18,664 bases of DNA from Candidatus Omnitrophota bacterium (lineage in GTDB: Bacteria; Omnitrophota; Gorgyraeia; Gygaellales; Profunditerraquicolaceae): NCBI GenBank assembly GCA_023247875.1, contig JAHFFQ010000010.1, positions 1 to 18,664 of the forward strand, read 5' to 3'. The position numbers and the translations under genes were made by a program. Positions 7,409-14,785 of the stretch are shown piece after piece (position 1 is the stretch's first letter; every line of letters begins with the position of its first letter). The notes beneath the pieces are model-generated. The model had not been told where the DNA came from. It worked only from the letters and a program-made list of their open reading frames with translations, and searched no databases.

Positions 7409-9283
7409 ATGCTGAATTTTAACCTCTTGTTTGACCCGCTTTCCTTGTTTTTCCTTTTTGTTATCTTTATTATTTCCCTGCCGTCAGCCATTTACTCCCT
7501 GGGATATTTTTCCCCGAAGGCAAATCCCTGCCTGTCCGGTAGGCAGGCTCCTGCGGCGGAAAAAGATAAATATTCCCGGGGTAAGCTAACCCTGCTTTGG
7601 TTTCTGTTTGTTGCTTTTGTAGCGTCAATGGCCCTGGTAGTTACTGCGGCTAACCTGCTTATTTTTCTTGCGGCCTGGGAGATCATGTCCCTGATATCCT
7701 ACTTTCTGGTAGTTTTTGAAACAGGCCAGGAAAAATCCATCCAGGCAGGCCTGATCTACATTGTCATGACCCATATCGGCACGGCTTTTTTAATTGCCGC
7801 CTTCCTGCTGATGTATCAACACTGCCATTCTTTTGATATCTTGGTGATAAAGAATGCCTGCCAGGCAATGCCCGCCCAGCTTAAAAACATTATTTTTATT
7901 CTACTGCTGGTCGGTTTTGGGACCAAAGCCGGGATCGTGCCTTTACATATCTGGCTGCCATATGCTCATCCGCAGGCGCCCAGCCATATCTCAAGCCTGA
8001 TGTCAGGGGTGATGATCAAGACCGCCATATACGGGCTGATCCGGTTTGTGATCTTTACTCTCGGGGTAAATTCTTCCTGGTGGGGCATGCTGATCCTGGT
8101 ATTAGCGGTGATCTCCTGCCTGGTGGGGGTGATCTACGCGCTGATGGAGCATGATATTAAAAGGCTGCTTGCCTATCACAGCGTGGAAAATATAGGAATA
8201 ATCCTTTTGGGGGTAGGGCTGTCCATGTTCTTCATCGCCAGGAATATGCCTTATTTAGCCATATTCTCATTGATCGCCGGGCTCTACCATTTGGTAAATC
8301 ACGCCATCTTTAAAGGGCTTTTATTCTTGTGCGCCGGCAGCGTGTACAAAGCCACGGGAACCCGCGATATGGAAAAATTAGGCGGACTGATAAAGAAAAT
8401 GCCGCAGACCGCCTTTTATTTCTTAATCGGCTCAATGGGGATCTCCGCTTTGCCTCCGCTAAACGGCTTTGTGAGTGAATGGCTGACTTTACAGGCATTC
8501 TTTTTGGGGGCTTCAAGCGTAATAGGCGGGGCTAAGCTTTTTTTAGGGATCTGCGCGGGGATGCTGGCTTTAACCGGCGGTTTAGCCGCCGCCTGCTTCG
8601 TCAAGGCATTTGGCATAACCTTTCTGGCAGAGCCCAGGAGCCGGCGCGCCGAAGAGGCGAGGGAGGTTTCTTTCTCCATGAAGGCGGGAATGCTGTTCCT
8701 TTCCTTTCTGACTGTTATTTTTGGTTTGGCGGCAGGGTGGATCGTCGCTTTATTGGCCAAGGTTGCCTCTGCCTCAACCGGTATTGAGATCGGCAGTATG
8801 ATATTTTCTTTGAACATTTTTACGCTAAGCCCGCAGACGGCTAAAGGCGTCTATCTTTCCACCCCTTTACTTGCTTTGGTTTTAATCGTGCTGGGGATGG
8901 CAGGTTTTGGCGTATACATGCTGTTTGGCAGGAGAAAGCCGGTAATTTATAAGACCTGGGATTGCGGTTACTACAAGCTCTCCAGCCGCAACGAATACAC
9001 CGCGACCGCTTTTTCAAAGCCGTTCAGGATTGCATTCAGTTTTTTCCTTATGCCCTACCGCAAGACAGAGAAGATCAGGGGATCATTTTATCACGTCAAA
9101 TCCTTTGTCTATGAGACGCACACCACCCCGGTTTTTAAGAAATATATTTATGCGCCGCTGGTGGCTCTGGTTTTTAAATCCGCCAGGTTCATGAGGCGTA
9201 TTCAACCCGGCAGTATTCACCTGTATCTAGCTTATATTTTTGCGGCGTTATTGTTATTGATCATATTTATGCAAAAGTTCTAA
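7409..9283 (+). CDS. HyfB-like (NuoL-type) proton/cation-translocating membrane subunit
   Basis: The 624-residue protein is an antiporter-like subunit of complex I and group-4 hydrogenases, of HyfB type. Ion-channel residues are present: E91 in AWEIMSLISYF, K173 in GFGTKAGIVPLHIWLPYAHPQAP, K204 in MIKTA, and H298/K302 in HLVNHAIFKG. The C-terminal part shows the TWDCGY...EYTATAFSKPFR segment known from HyfB proteins. It starts the six-gene operon. The frame has a stop (TAA) directly before the ATG, so the start is fixed, yet there is no clear ribosome binding site. The loop between the first two helices carries an extra piece, residues 41-47 CLSGRQA, encoded by a palindromic element at 7527-7547. 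Neighbouring subunits show that this is part of an Ehr-like complex. Confidence 0.92.
   Translation: MLNFNLLFDPLSLFFLFVIFIISLPSAIYSLGYFSPKANPCLSGRQAPAAEKDKYSRGKLTLLWFLFVAFVASMALVVTAANLLIFLAAWEIMSLISYFLVVFETGQEKSIQAGLIYIVMTHIGTAFLIAAFLLMYQHCHSFDILVIKNACQAMPAQLKNIIFILLLVGFGTKAGIVPLHIWLPYAHPQAPSHISSLMSGVMIKTAIYGLIRFVIFTLGVNSSWWGMLILVLAVISCLVGVIYALMEHDIKRLLAYHSVENIGIILLGVGLSMFFIARNMPYLAIFSLIAGLYHLVNHAIFKGLLFLCAGSVYKATGTRDMEKLGGLIKKMPQTAFYFLIGSMGISALPPLNGFVSEWLTLQAFFLGASSVIGGAKLFLGICAGMLALTGGLAAACFVKAFGITFLAEPRSRRAEEAREVSFSMKAGMLFLSFLTVIFGLAAGWIVALLAKVASASTGIEIGSMIFSLNIFTLSPQTAKGVYLSTPLLALVLIVLGMAGFGVYMLFGRRKPVIYKTWDCGYYKLSSRNEYTATAFSKPFRIAFSFFLMPYRKTEKIRGSFYHVKSFVYETHTTPVFKKYIYAPLVALVFKSARFMRRIQPGSIHLYLAYIFAALLLLIIFMQKF
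7527..7547 (+). repeat. Short palindromic element inserted in frame in the HyfB-like gene
   Basis: CCTGCCT (7527-7533) and AGGCAGG (7541-7547) form a perfect 7-bp inverted repeat around the loop GTCCGGT. It is GC-richer than its surroundings and encodes cysteine, proline-flanked and arginine residues in a loop that is short in related proteins. It looks like a dispersed palindromic repeat that has settled in a coding region without breaking the frame. I found no second copy in this window, so its repeat nature needs the rest of the genome. Confidence 0.5.
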
Positions 9284-9284
9284 A

Positions 9285-10205
9285 ATGACAAAAACAGCGT
9301 TAACCTTCTTGCAAATAATTTTATTTATCGCCGTGTCTCCGTTTTTAAGCGGCCTGATCACTAAAATAAAGAATAATGTCAGGATGCGTAAAGGCCAGAG
9401 TATTTGGCAGCCTTATTTTAACCTGCTCAAGCTGTTTTCAAAACAAGAGGTGGTTTCCGGGACAGCTTCCTGGATATTCAGGGCCGCGCCTTTTATAGCG
9501 CTTGCTTCCTGCCTGGCCGCCTCCGCATTAATCCCTGTATTTATTTTCGTAAGCCCCTTGCAGCGCATGGGGGATCTCCTGGCCCTCATATTTATTTTTG
9601 CCTTGGGCCGTTTCTTCATGGCGCTTGCCGCCCTTGACACCGGAAGTTCTTTTGGCGGGATGGGCGCCTCAAGGGAGATGTTCATCTCAAGCCTGGCTGA
9701 GCCCGGGCTGTGCTTAGCCATATTCGCCATATCCCTGCAATTCGGCTCAACCAGCATCTTAGCATTTAGCGCAAGCCACGCCGTATCCATCTCATCCGTA
9801 CTTGCGGCAGCTGCCCTTTTTCTCGTAACGCTCGCCGAGACATCGCGTATCCCCGTTGATAATCAGGAAACGCATCTGGAGTTGACCATGGTCCACGAGG
9901 CAATGCTCCTGGAGTATTCCGGCAGGTCCCTTGCCTTGATAGAGTTGTCTTCCTATATAAAACAAATGATCCTGTTTTTTCTCATCGCGCAGGTAGTTTT
10001 TCCTATCGGCATGCCTGGAGCGGCTTTGGCGCCGATCTCGTTATGGTTTTTGTGGTATTTGGCCAGGATACTCATCATCGCCGTTGTGGTAGCTTTGGTG
10101 GAGGTATCGCTGGCAAAGATGCGGCTCTTTAGGGTCGCGGATTTCCTGGGGTTTGCCTTTGTATTGGGGATCATCGCGGTAGTCTGCGCTATGCTGGGGG
10201 TTTAA
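9285..10205 (+). CDS. HyfC-like (NuoH-type) membrane subunit
   Basis: The 306-residue protein with about eight membrane helices matches the HycD/HyfC/NuoH family. This subunit links the peripheral arm to the membrane arm. Seen are RMRKGQSIWQPYFNLLKLFSK near residues 33-53, GGMGASRE at 124-131, and the conserved cytoplasmic loop AETSRIPVDNQETHLELT at 184-201, continuing to EYSG at 210-213. That loop, rich in acidic residues, is the proposed entry of the coupling path in complex I. The gene starts one base after the HyfB-like stop and ends one base before the next start, so it is in a tight operon. Confidence 0.93.
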   Translation: MTKTALTFLQIILFIAVSPFLSGLITKIKNNVRMRKGQSIWQPYFNLLKLFSKQEVVSGTASWIFRAAPFIALASCLAASALIPVFIFVSPLQRMGDLLALIFIFALGRFFMALAALDTGSSFGGMGASREMFISSLAEPGLCLAIFAISLQFGSTSILAFSASHAVSISSVLAAAALFLVTLAETSRIPVDNQETHLELTMVHEAMLLEYSGRSLALIELSSYIKQMILFFLIAQVVFPIGMPGAALAPISLWFLWYLARILIIAVVVALVEVSLAKMRLFRVADFLGFAFVLGIIAVVCAMLGV

Positions 10206-10206
10206 T

Positions 10207-10839
10207 ATGCGCCAAATTCTATTATTCGGCATCCTGACTTCAACTTATCTTATGTGTATCGCCAAAAGGATGCCCGCTTTGGTGCGTTCTTTCCGGTACC
10301 AGTCTTTTTTTATTTTCCTGATAACCTTAGCCGCCGGATTCAGCGAAAAGCGCATTGATTATTATTTTGTCGCGCTGCTTATCCTGGTTTTGAAGGTTTT
10401 TATAATTCCGGCTTTGCTGAATCTGACGGCAAGAAGAATAAATGTGGATGAGAATCTGGGGCTTTTCGTGAATGCCCAGCTTTCGCTGGTGGCGGCGCTG
10501 GTACTCTCTTATTGCTCATGGGTCTTTTCCAGGGGACTGGGGTTTGGCCAGTACCATAAATTGCTGGCGATGACGGTGGCATTTGCCGTGATCTTTATCG
10601 GAGCATTCCTTATGATATCCCGCATGAAGGCCCTTACCCAGGTAGTGGGCCTTTTGGTAATGGAAAACGGGGTTTTTATTCTCGCCTCATCCGTTTCCGG
10701 AGGCATGCCTTTTTTTGTGGAGATCGCCATATTCCTGGACGTATTTGTGAGCGTGATCATTATGGGACTTTTTGTGTTCAGGATAAATAAGCTTTTCACG
10801 CATATTGATGTGACCAAGCTCTCGCGCCTGAAAGGATAG
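10207..10839 (+). CDS. HyfE-like (NuoK-related) membrane subunit
   Basis: The 210-residue hydrophobic protein has about six to seven membrane helices. Its size and position between the HyfC- and HyfF-like genes fit HyfE, the hydrogenase-4 component with a NuoK-like C-terminal part. The segment VVGLLVMENGVFILASSVSG resembles the NuoK helix that carries a membrane glutamate (here E in MENG), expected to take part in proton transfer. The match is less distinct than for its neighbours, but family and context agree. It overlaps no other gene, and the spacer to the next gene is 5 bases. Confidence 0.88.
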   Translation: MRQILLFGILTSTYLMCIAKRMPALVRSFRYQSFFIFLITLAAGFSEKRIDYYFVALLILVLKVFIIPALLNLTARRINVDENLGLFVNAQLSLVAALVLSYCSWVFSRGLGFGQYHKLLAMTVAFAVIFIGAFLMISRMKALTQVVGLLVMENGVFILASSVSGGMPFFVEIAIFLDVFVSVIIMGLFVFRINKLFTHIDVTKLSRLKG

Positions 10840-10844
10840 CTAAG

Positions 10845-12302
10845 ATGCAAATATTCATTATTCTGGGATTGCCGCTCCTGCTTGCCCCGCTGGGTTATTT
10901 GATCGCCAGGCAGAAGATTATCGGAGTAGTTAACGCCATAGGCTATGCACTAGTGTTGTTGGCATCTATACTGCTCCTGAAGGAGAGGGTTTTATCAGGG
11001 GAGGGGCGTTCATTCCTTGGTTTTATATACTTAGACGGCTTAAGCGCTTTCTTTATCTTGGTTATCTCGGTCGTAGCTTTGGCCTCCAGCCTTTATTCTA
11101 TCGGCTATATCAAAAAGGATATGGAGGCAGGGGTGGTCTCCGGAAGAAAAGCCAAGCTTTATTATCTTTTCTTTAATCTATTTTGTTTCTCCATGTTTTT
11201 TGTCCCCGCGGTTAATAATTTAGGCCTGATGTGGGTTGCTATTGAAATGACTACCCTGATCTCCGCCTTTCTCGTGGGATTTTACAACACCAAGGGTTCG
11301 GTAGAAGCCGCCTGGAAATACATCATTATCTGTTCGGCGGGGATCATCCTGGCGCTTTTGGGCACCATTCTTTTTTCCTCCGCATTTTCAATTTCCGGAT
11401 TGAGCAGGAGCTTAAATTGGTCGGATATGGCAAGTGTTGCGCATATCCTGGATAAGAATATCCTGAAGATCGCTTTTATTTTTATTTTGGTGGGTTATGG
11501 CACCAAGGCAGGGCTTGCCCCGATGCACACCTGGCTGCCTGACGCACATAGCCAGGCCCCGGCGCCGATAAGTGCTTTGCTTTCCGGGGTCTTGTTAGAG
11601 ACCGCTCTCTATGCCATATTAAGGTTCGGCATTATCGTGATCAAGGGCGTGGGTTTCGCTTATTTCGGAAATCTTATGCTCCTGTTGGGATTGGTTTCCC
11701 TGGTGATATCAAGCGCTTTTATCCTGGTGCAGAAAGATTTAAAGCGGCTGCTTGCCTACAGCAGTATTGAGCATATGGGCATAATCGCCATCGGTTTTGG
11801 TTTAGGCACTCCTTTGGCTGTCTGCGGGGCGCTCCTGCATGTCTTTAATCACGCCCTGGCTAAGTCACTTATGTTCTTCGGGGCCGGAGATATCGTCAGC
11901 GCTTACAAAAAGCATAATATGAATGCCATCAGGGGCGTAGTTAAAGCATTGCCCTTTGCGGGGATCATGCTTCTTTTAGGGGTGTTCGCGCTTGGGGGCC
12001 TGCCGCCCTTTTGCATATTCATAAGCGAGATGATGATCATCATTGCCGCTTTCGCCAATGGTTCTTATTTAACGGCAGCTTTAATGCTCCTATTCCTGGC
12101 AGTTATTTTCGGCGCCTTCATTTATCATTTCGGGAAAATGCTCTTTGGCAATCTGCCCAAAGGGATGCTTCCTCCAGGCGAACCGTTAAGTTCTAAACTT
12201 GCGTTTTTATTTTTATTTTTCCCGATTTTAACCTTAGGGATCGGGCTCTTATTTATAAAAAAGGATTTATTATGGATCGCGCAGGGCTTATTTCAGTTAT
12301 AA
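10845..12302 (+). CDS. HyfF-like (NuoL/N-type) proton-translocating membrane subunit
   Basis: The 485-residue protein is the second antiporter-like subunit of the operon. Key residues are E134 in WVAIEMTTLISAF, K221 in GYGTKAGLAPMHTWLPDAHSQAPAP, H336/K340 in VFNHALAKSLMFFGAG, and E252 where the HyfB-like paralogue has a lysine. It ends with a glycine-proline helix GGLPPFCIFISEM and no long C-terminal amphipathic arm. Two such pumps beside one NuoH-like subunit is the Hyf-type layout. An AAAGGA site precedes the ATG. Its last 31 bases overlap the start of the next gene, which suggests coupled translation. Confidence 0.92.
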   Translation: MQIFIILGLPLLLAPLGYLIARQKIIGVVNAIGYALVLLASILLLKERVLSGEGRSFLGFIYLDGLSAFFILVISVVALASSLYSIGYIKKDMEAGVVSGRKAKLYYLFFNLFCFSMFFVPAVNNLGLMWVAIEMTTLISAFLVGFYNTKGSVEAAWKYIIICSAGIILALLGTILFSSAFSISGLSRSLNWSDMASVAHILDKNILKIAFIFILVGYGTKAGLAPMHTWLPDAHSQAPAPISALLSGVLLETALYAILRFGIIVIKGVGFAYFGNLMLLLGLVSLVISSAFILVQKDLKRLLAYSSIEHMGIIAIGFGLGTPLAVCGALLHVFNHALAKSLMFFGAGDIVSAYKKHNMNAIRGVVKALPFAGIMLLLGVFALGGLPPFCIFISEMMIIIAAFANGSYLTAALMLLFLAVIFGAFIYHFGKMLFGNLPKGMLPPGEPLSSKLAFLFLFFPILTLGIGLLFIKKDLLWIAQGLFQL

Positions 12303-13849
12303 AAAGTAAATTGCCGGATTTTAACCCTATTTCTGCCGCGCAGGGATTTCCGGATGAGTTCTCCATTAAGGTAAGCCCGGAGGCCTTCAAGGATACTTGC
12401 CTTGTTTTGCACAAACACCTTGGTTCACCCGTGATGATGCTTTTTGCGCTTGACCAGCGTAAAGAAACGGGCAATTTTGTGATCAATGCCGTGTTCGCGG
12501 ATTTCAGGGAGAGCCGGTGGGTCATTGTGAGTATGGATATCCGGCAGGAAAACCCATGTTTTGAAACGTTGGCAAAAAGCATGCATTCAGCCCTGCTTTT
12601 TGAAAGAGAGATCTGGGAGATGTTCGGTATTGAGCCGAAAGGCAGCCCTGACCTAAGGCGGTTGAATCTGCATGATGAGGTTTGGCCGCGGGGAAATTAT
12701 CCTCTGCGCAAAGATTTTCAGAAAATGGCTGCCGGAAATACGGGTGAATATAATTTTGCCAGGGTGGAGGGGGAAGGGGTATTTGAGGTGCCGGTGGGGC
12801 CCGTGCATGCCGGGATCATCGGCCCGGGGCATTTCCGCTTTAGCGTTGCCGGCGAACCGATCATAAACCTGGAGGCCAGGCTCGGGTTTACTCACCGGGG
12901 GGTGGAGAAACTTTTTGAAAATAAAAGTTATGATCAAGCGGCGTGCCTTTCGGAATGCGTATGTGGCGATGCGGTTTTCAGCCACAGTCTTGCTTTTGCC
13001 AGGGCGATAGAGAAGATCTCTTGCGCCAGGATCCCTCTCCAGGCGGATCTCTTGAGAGGGATATTTTTAGAGCTTGAGCGCATGCATAACCATGTGCATG
13101 ATATCGGCGGTATCGCCATAGATGTGGGTTTTAGTTACCCTCACGCCTACGCCTCGATCATCAAAGAATCCCTCCTGCAGTTGAATGAAAGATTATGCGC
13201 CAGCCGGTATCTTAAAAAGGTTAACCTCCCGGGAGGGGTTTTAACGGATATGGATGATGAGAAAAAAGAACTGCTTCGGGTTTCCCTTAAAAAAATGAAA
13301 CATGATTTTAATGCGCTGGTTAAAATATTATATACCAGCGTCTCTTTTATGGACAGGGTGGACGGAACGGGTGTCTTGAGAAGAAAGACCGCGGAGGATT
13401 TGGGCGTGACTGGACTCGCCGGCCGCGCTTCGGGGATCCCGGAGGATTTAAGAAAATATTTCCCCGGAGTATACAAAGAAGCTAAATTTAAAATAGCGGT
13501 AGAGGGTTCCGGGGATGTCCTGGCGCGCTTGCGCATCAGGATCTCTGAATTCCTTGAGTCCTGCCGTTTGATCGAAGAGTTTAGCGCCATGCTCGTTAAA
13601 GACTCCAGGAGTAAAGTTGATCTTGAATTAAGAGAGGGCAGCGCCTTGGGTTATGCGGAGGGCTGGAGAGGCCCGGTATTGTACTGGGTTAAGACAGGCC
13701 CTGGGGGCCGGCTCCAGAGGTGCAAGATCGTTGACCCCTCTTTCCATAACTGGCAGGGTTTATGCTTTTCCGTGCTGGGGAATATTATCCCGGATTTTCC
13801 TCTTTGCAATAAAAGCTTTGACCTGTCATATTCAGGGAATGATCTCTAA
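12272..13849 (+). CDS. HyfG-like NuoC-NuoD fusion subunit lacking the NiFe ligands
   Basis: The 525-residue protein joins a NuoC-like domain (about 1-150, ending in PLRKDF) to a NuoD/hydrogenase large-subunit domain (about 160-525, with VHAGIIGPGHFRF and LEARLGFTHRGVEKL). In hydrogenases of this type the first metal motif is R-V-C-G-I-C and the second, at the C-terminus, is D-P-C-x-x-C. Here the first reads C229-V-C231-G-D-A234, so one of two cysteines remains. The second reads D488-P-S490-F-H-N493, with both lost. The protein also stops without an obvious maturation-peptide tail. It therefore should not hold a NiFe centre, and is closer in kind to Ehr proteins or complex I NuoD. Its electron acceptor is unknown. 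A good AAAGGA site precedes the ATG, which lies inside the previous gene. Confidence 0.92.
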   Translation: MDRAGLISVIKSKLPDFNPISAAQGFPDEFSIKVSPEAFKDTCLVLHKHLGSPVMMLFALDQRKETGNFVINAVFADFRESRWVIVSMDIRQENPCFETLAKSMHSALLFEREIWEMFGIEPKGSPDLRRLNLHDEVWPRGNYPLRKDFQKMAAGNTGEYNFARVEGEGVFEVPVGPVHAGIIGPGHFRFSVAGEPIINLEARLGFTHRGVEKLFENKSYDQAACLSECVCGDAVFSHSLAFARAIEKISCARIPLQADLLRGIFLELERMHNHVHDIGGIAIDVGFSYPHAYASIIKESLLQLNERLCASRYLKKVNLPGGVLTDMDDEKKELLRVSLKKMKHDFNALVKILYTSVSFMDRVDGTGVLRRKTAEDLGVTGLAGRASGIPEDLRKYFPGVYKEAKFKIAVEGSGDVLARLRIRISEFLESCRLIEEFSAMLVKDSRSKVDLELREGSALGYAEGWRGPVLYWVKTGPGGRLQRCKIVDPSFHNWQGLCFSVLGNIIPDFPLCNKSFDLSYSGNDL

Positions 13850-13852
13850 ATT

Positions 13853-14377
13853 ATGATACATATATTTAAGAACAGGGTATTAAAAGGCGTAGTTACCAGG
13901 CATATTGAAGCGGGATTCTCCGGTGAGATAATATCCGCGGGCGCCGAATTACGCTCGTTGATCCGCAAGAAATTCGGCAGGTCCTTACATATCCGCGAAG
14001 TGGATACAGGTTCCTGCGGGGGCTGCGAATCCGAGATCATTTCAGCCAACAACCCGGTCTATGACCTGCAGAGATTCGGTATAAACTTTGTGGCTTCACC
14101 CCGCCATGCCGACGCGCTTTTAGTCACGGGCCCGCTCTCTAAAAATATGCTTCTTGCCCTCAAAAATACTTACGCCGCCATGCCCGATCCTAAATTCGTG
14201 ATCACTGCCGGGGACTGCGCGCTAAACGGGGGATTATTTAAAGATTCATATTATCTCGCCGGCCCGGTGAAGGATATATTGCCGGTAGCATTGCATATAC
14301 CCGGTTGCCCCCCAAGCCCGGAGGCGATCATAAAAACATTGCTTGCTTTTTTAAGGCAGGGCTCACCCTCCCGTTAA
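13853..14377 (+). CDS. HyfI-like (NuoB-type) [4Fe-4S] subunit
   Basis: The 174-residue protein is the small electron-transfer subunit that sits next to the HyfG-like large subunit. It has the full ligand set for one [4Fe-4S] cluster of the N2/proximal type: C55 and C58 in GSCGGCE, C122 in AGDCA, and C152 in PGCPPSPE. The C-x-x-C spacing is the hydrogenase form, as opposed to the adjacent pair in complex I NuoB. It ends the tight six-gene operon, three bases after the HyfG-like stop. The cluster being intact while the NiFe site is lost suggests that electrons still reach the large subunit. Confidence 0.92.
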   Translation: MIHIFKNRVLKGVVTRHIEAGFSGEIISAGAELRSLIRKKFGRSLHIREVDTGSCGGCESEIISANNPVYDLQRFGINFVASPRHADALLVTGPLSKNMLLALKNTYAAMPDPKFVITAGDCALNGGLFKDSYYLAGPVKDILPVALHIPGCPPSPEAIIKTLLAFLRQGSPSR

Positions 14378-14415
14378 ATCGTAGAAAAAATTCAGCAAAA
14401 AGCAGAAGAGGCCGC

Positions 14416-14443
14416 TTGCTATTTTTAATAAAAGTAGTAAAAT
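14416..14443 (+). promoter_or_regulatory. Possible promoter for the two small Cys/Lys genes
   Basis: TTGCTA at 14416-14421 and TAAAAT at 14438-14443 (5 of 6 matches) are separated by 16 bases. The expected start near 14450 would put the ribosome binding site AAAGGAGG at the very 5' end of the RNA. A weak hairpin at 14401-14420 followed by ATTTTT may end the hydrogenase-like operon in the same stretch. Confidence 0.4.
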
Positions 14444-14462
14444 AATTTTAAAGGAGGTGCAG

Positions 14463-14627
14463 ATGGCTAAACTTAAGAAAGGGCATAAGCTGCTTTGTAT
14501 TCCTTGCGGAAGAAGGATTGTTATTGACGTCAGCGGCGTATCAGAGACAACCATATGGTGTTGCGGCAGGCCCATGCAAAAAAAGGCAAAGGCAAAGACA
14601 GCAAAGAAAACCGGTAAGAAAAAATAA
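14463..14627 (+). CDS. Small desulforedoxin-like protein with lysine-rich tail
   Basis: The 54-residue protein opens behind a near-perfect AAAGGAGGT site. Residues 8-41 match the desulforedoxin fold (the N-terminal domain of desulfoferrodoxin): C12-I-P-C15, then C33-C34-G-R-P-M. Desulforedoxin itself has the pattern C-x-x-C ... C-C-G-x-x-M, so four cysteines should bind one iron (or zinc) in a rubredoxin-type site. Spacing between the pairs is 17 residues, slightly longer than in the classical protein. The last 14 or so residues are Lys/Ala/Thr-rich, like a histone H1 tail, and could bind nucleic acid, an acidic partner or the membrane. The neighbours are the Ehr-like operon and a ferredoxin-reducing enzyme, so an electron-carrier role is reasonable but unproven. 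Confidence 0.82.
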   Translation: MAKLKKGHKLLCIPCGRRIVIDVSGVSETTIWCCGRPMQKKAKAKTAKKTGKKK

Positions 14628-14666
14628 ACCCGGATAGACAAAGCAACCATAACAAAGGAGGCGTTT

Positions 14667-14729
14667 ATGAGCTGCGGATCATGCGGGCCGAAGAAACCGA
14701 AGAAAAAAGCAAAGAAGAAAAAGAAATAA
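14667..14729 (+). CDS. 20-residue CxxC-polylysine peptide
   Basis: An AAAGGAGG site 6-7 bases before ATG 14667 opens a 20-codon frame that begins MSCGSCGPKKPKKK and is then almost all lysine, with 11 Lys in total. It has one C-x-x-C pair (C3, C6). The strong ribosome binding site, its place 39 bases after the desulforedoxin-like gene, and the shared plan of cysteine motif plus basic tail all suggest a real gene. A single C-x-x-C could bind metal as a dimer or be redox active. I know no family for it, and a non-coding leader role is the alternative. Confidence 0.6.
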   Translation: MSCGSCGPKKPKKKAKKKKK

Positions 14730-14735
14730 GTTTTT

Positions 14736-14771
14736 AAGGGGCAGATGAGAAATCATTCATCTGCCCCTTTT
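14736..14771 (+). terminator. Strong intrinsic terminator after the small genes
   Basis: AAGGGGCAGATGA at 14736-14748 pairs perfectly (13 bp) with TCATCTGCCCCTT at 14757-14769, with an 8-base loop and TTTT at 14768-14771. It begins 6 bases after the stop of the 20-residue gene and ends only 14 bases before the start codon of the oxidoreductase gene. The downstream operon must therefore depend on read-through or on a promoter I cannot see. Confidence 0.88.
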
Positions 14772-14785
14772 ATTTGGAAAATAAA

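Noticed and set aside
7409-14377. Calling the operon a functional [NiFe] hydrogenase (formate hydrogenlyase or Hyf)
   Set aside because: The large subunit lacks three of four NiFe cysteines, and no formate dehydrogenase, HyfH or maturation gene is present.
14774-14785. TTG at 14774 as the start of the gamma-alpha oxidoreductase gene
   Set aside because: It would place the start in the tail of the terminator without a ribosome site. ATG 14786 begins the usual N-terminus of the gamma domain.
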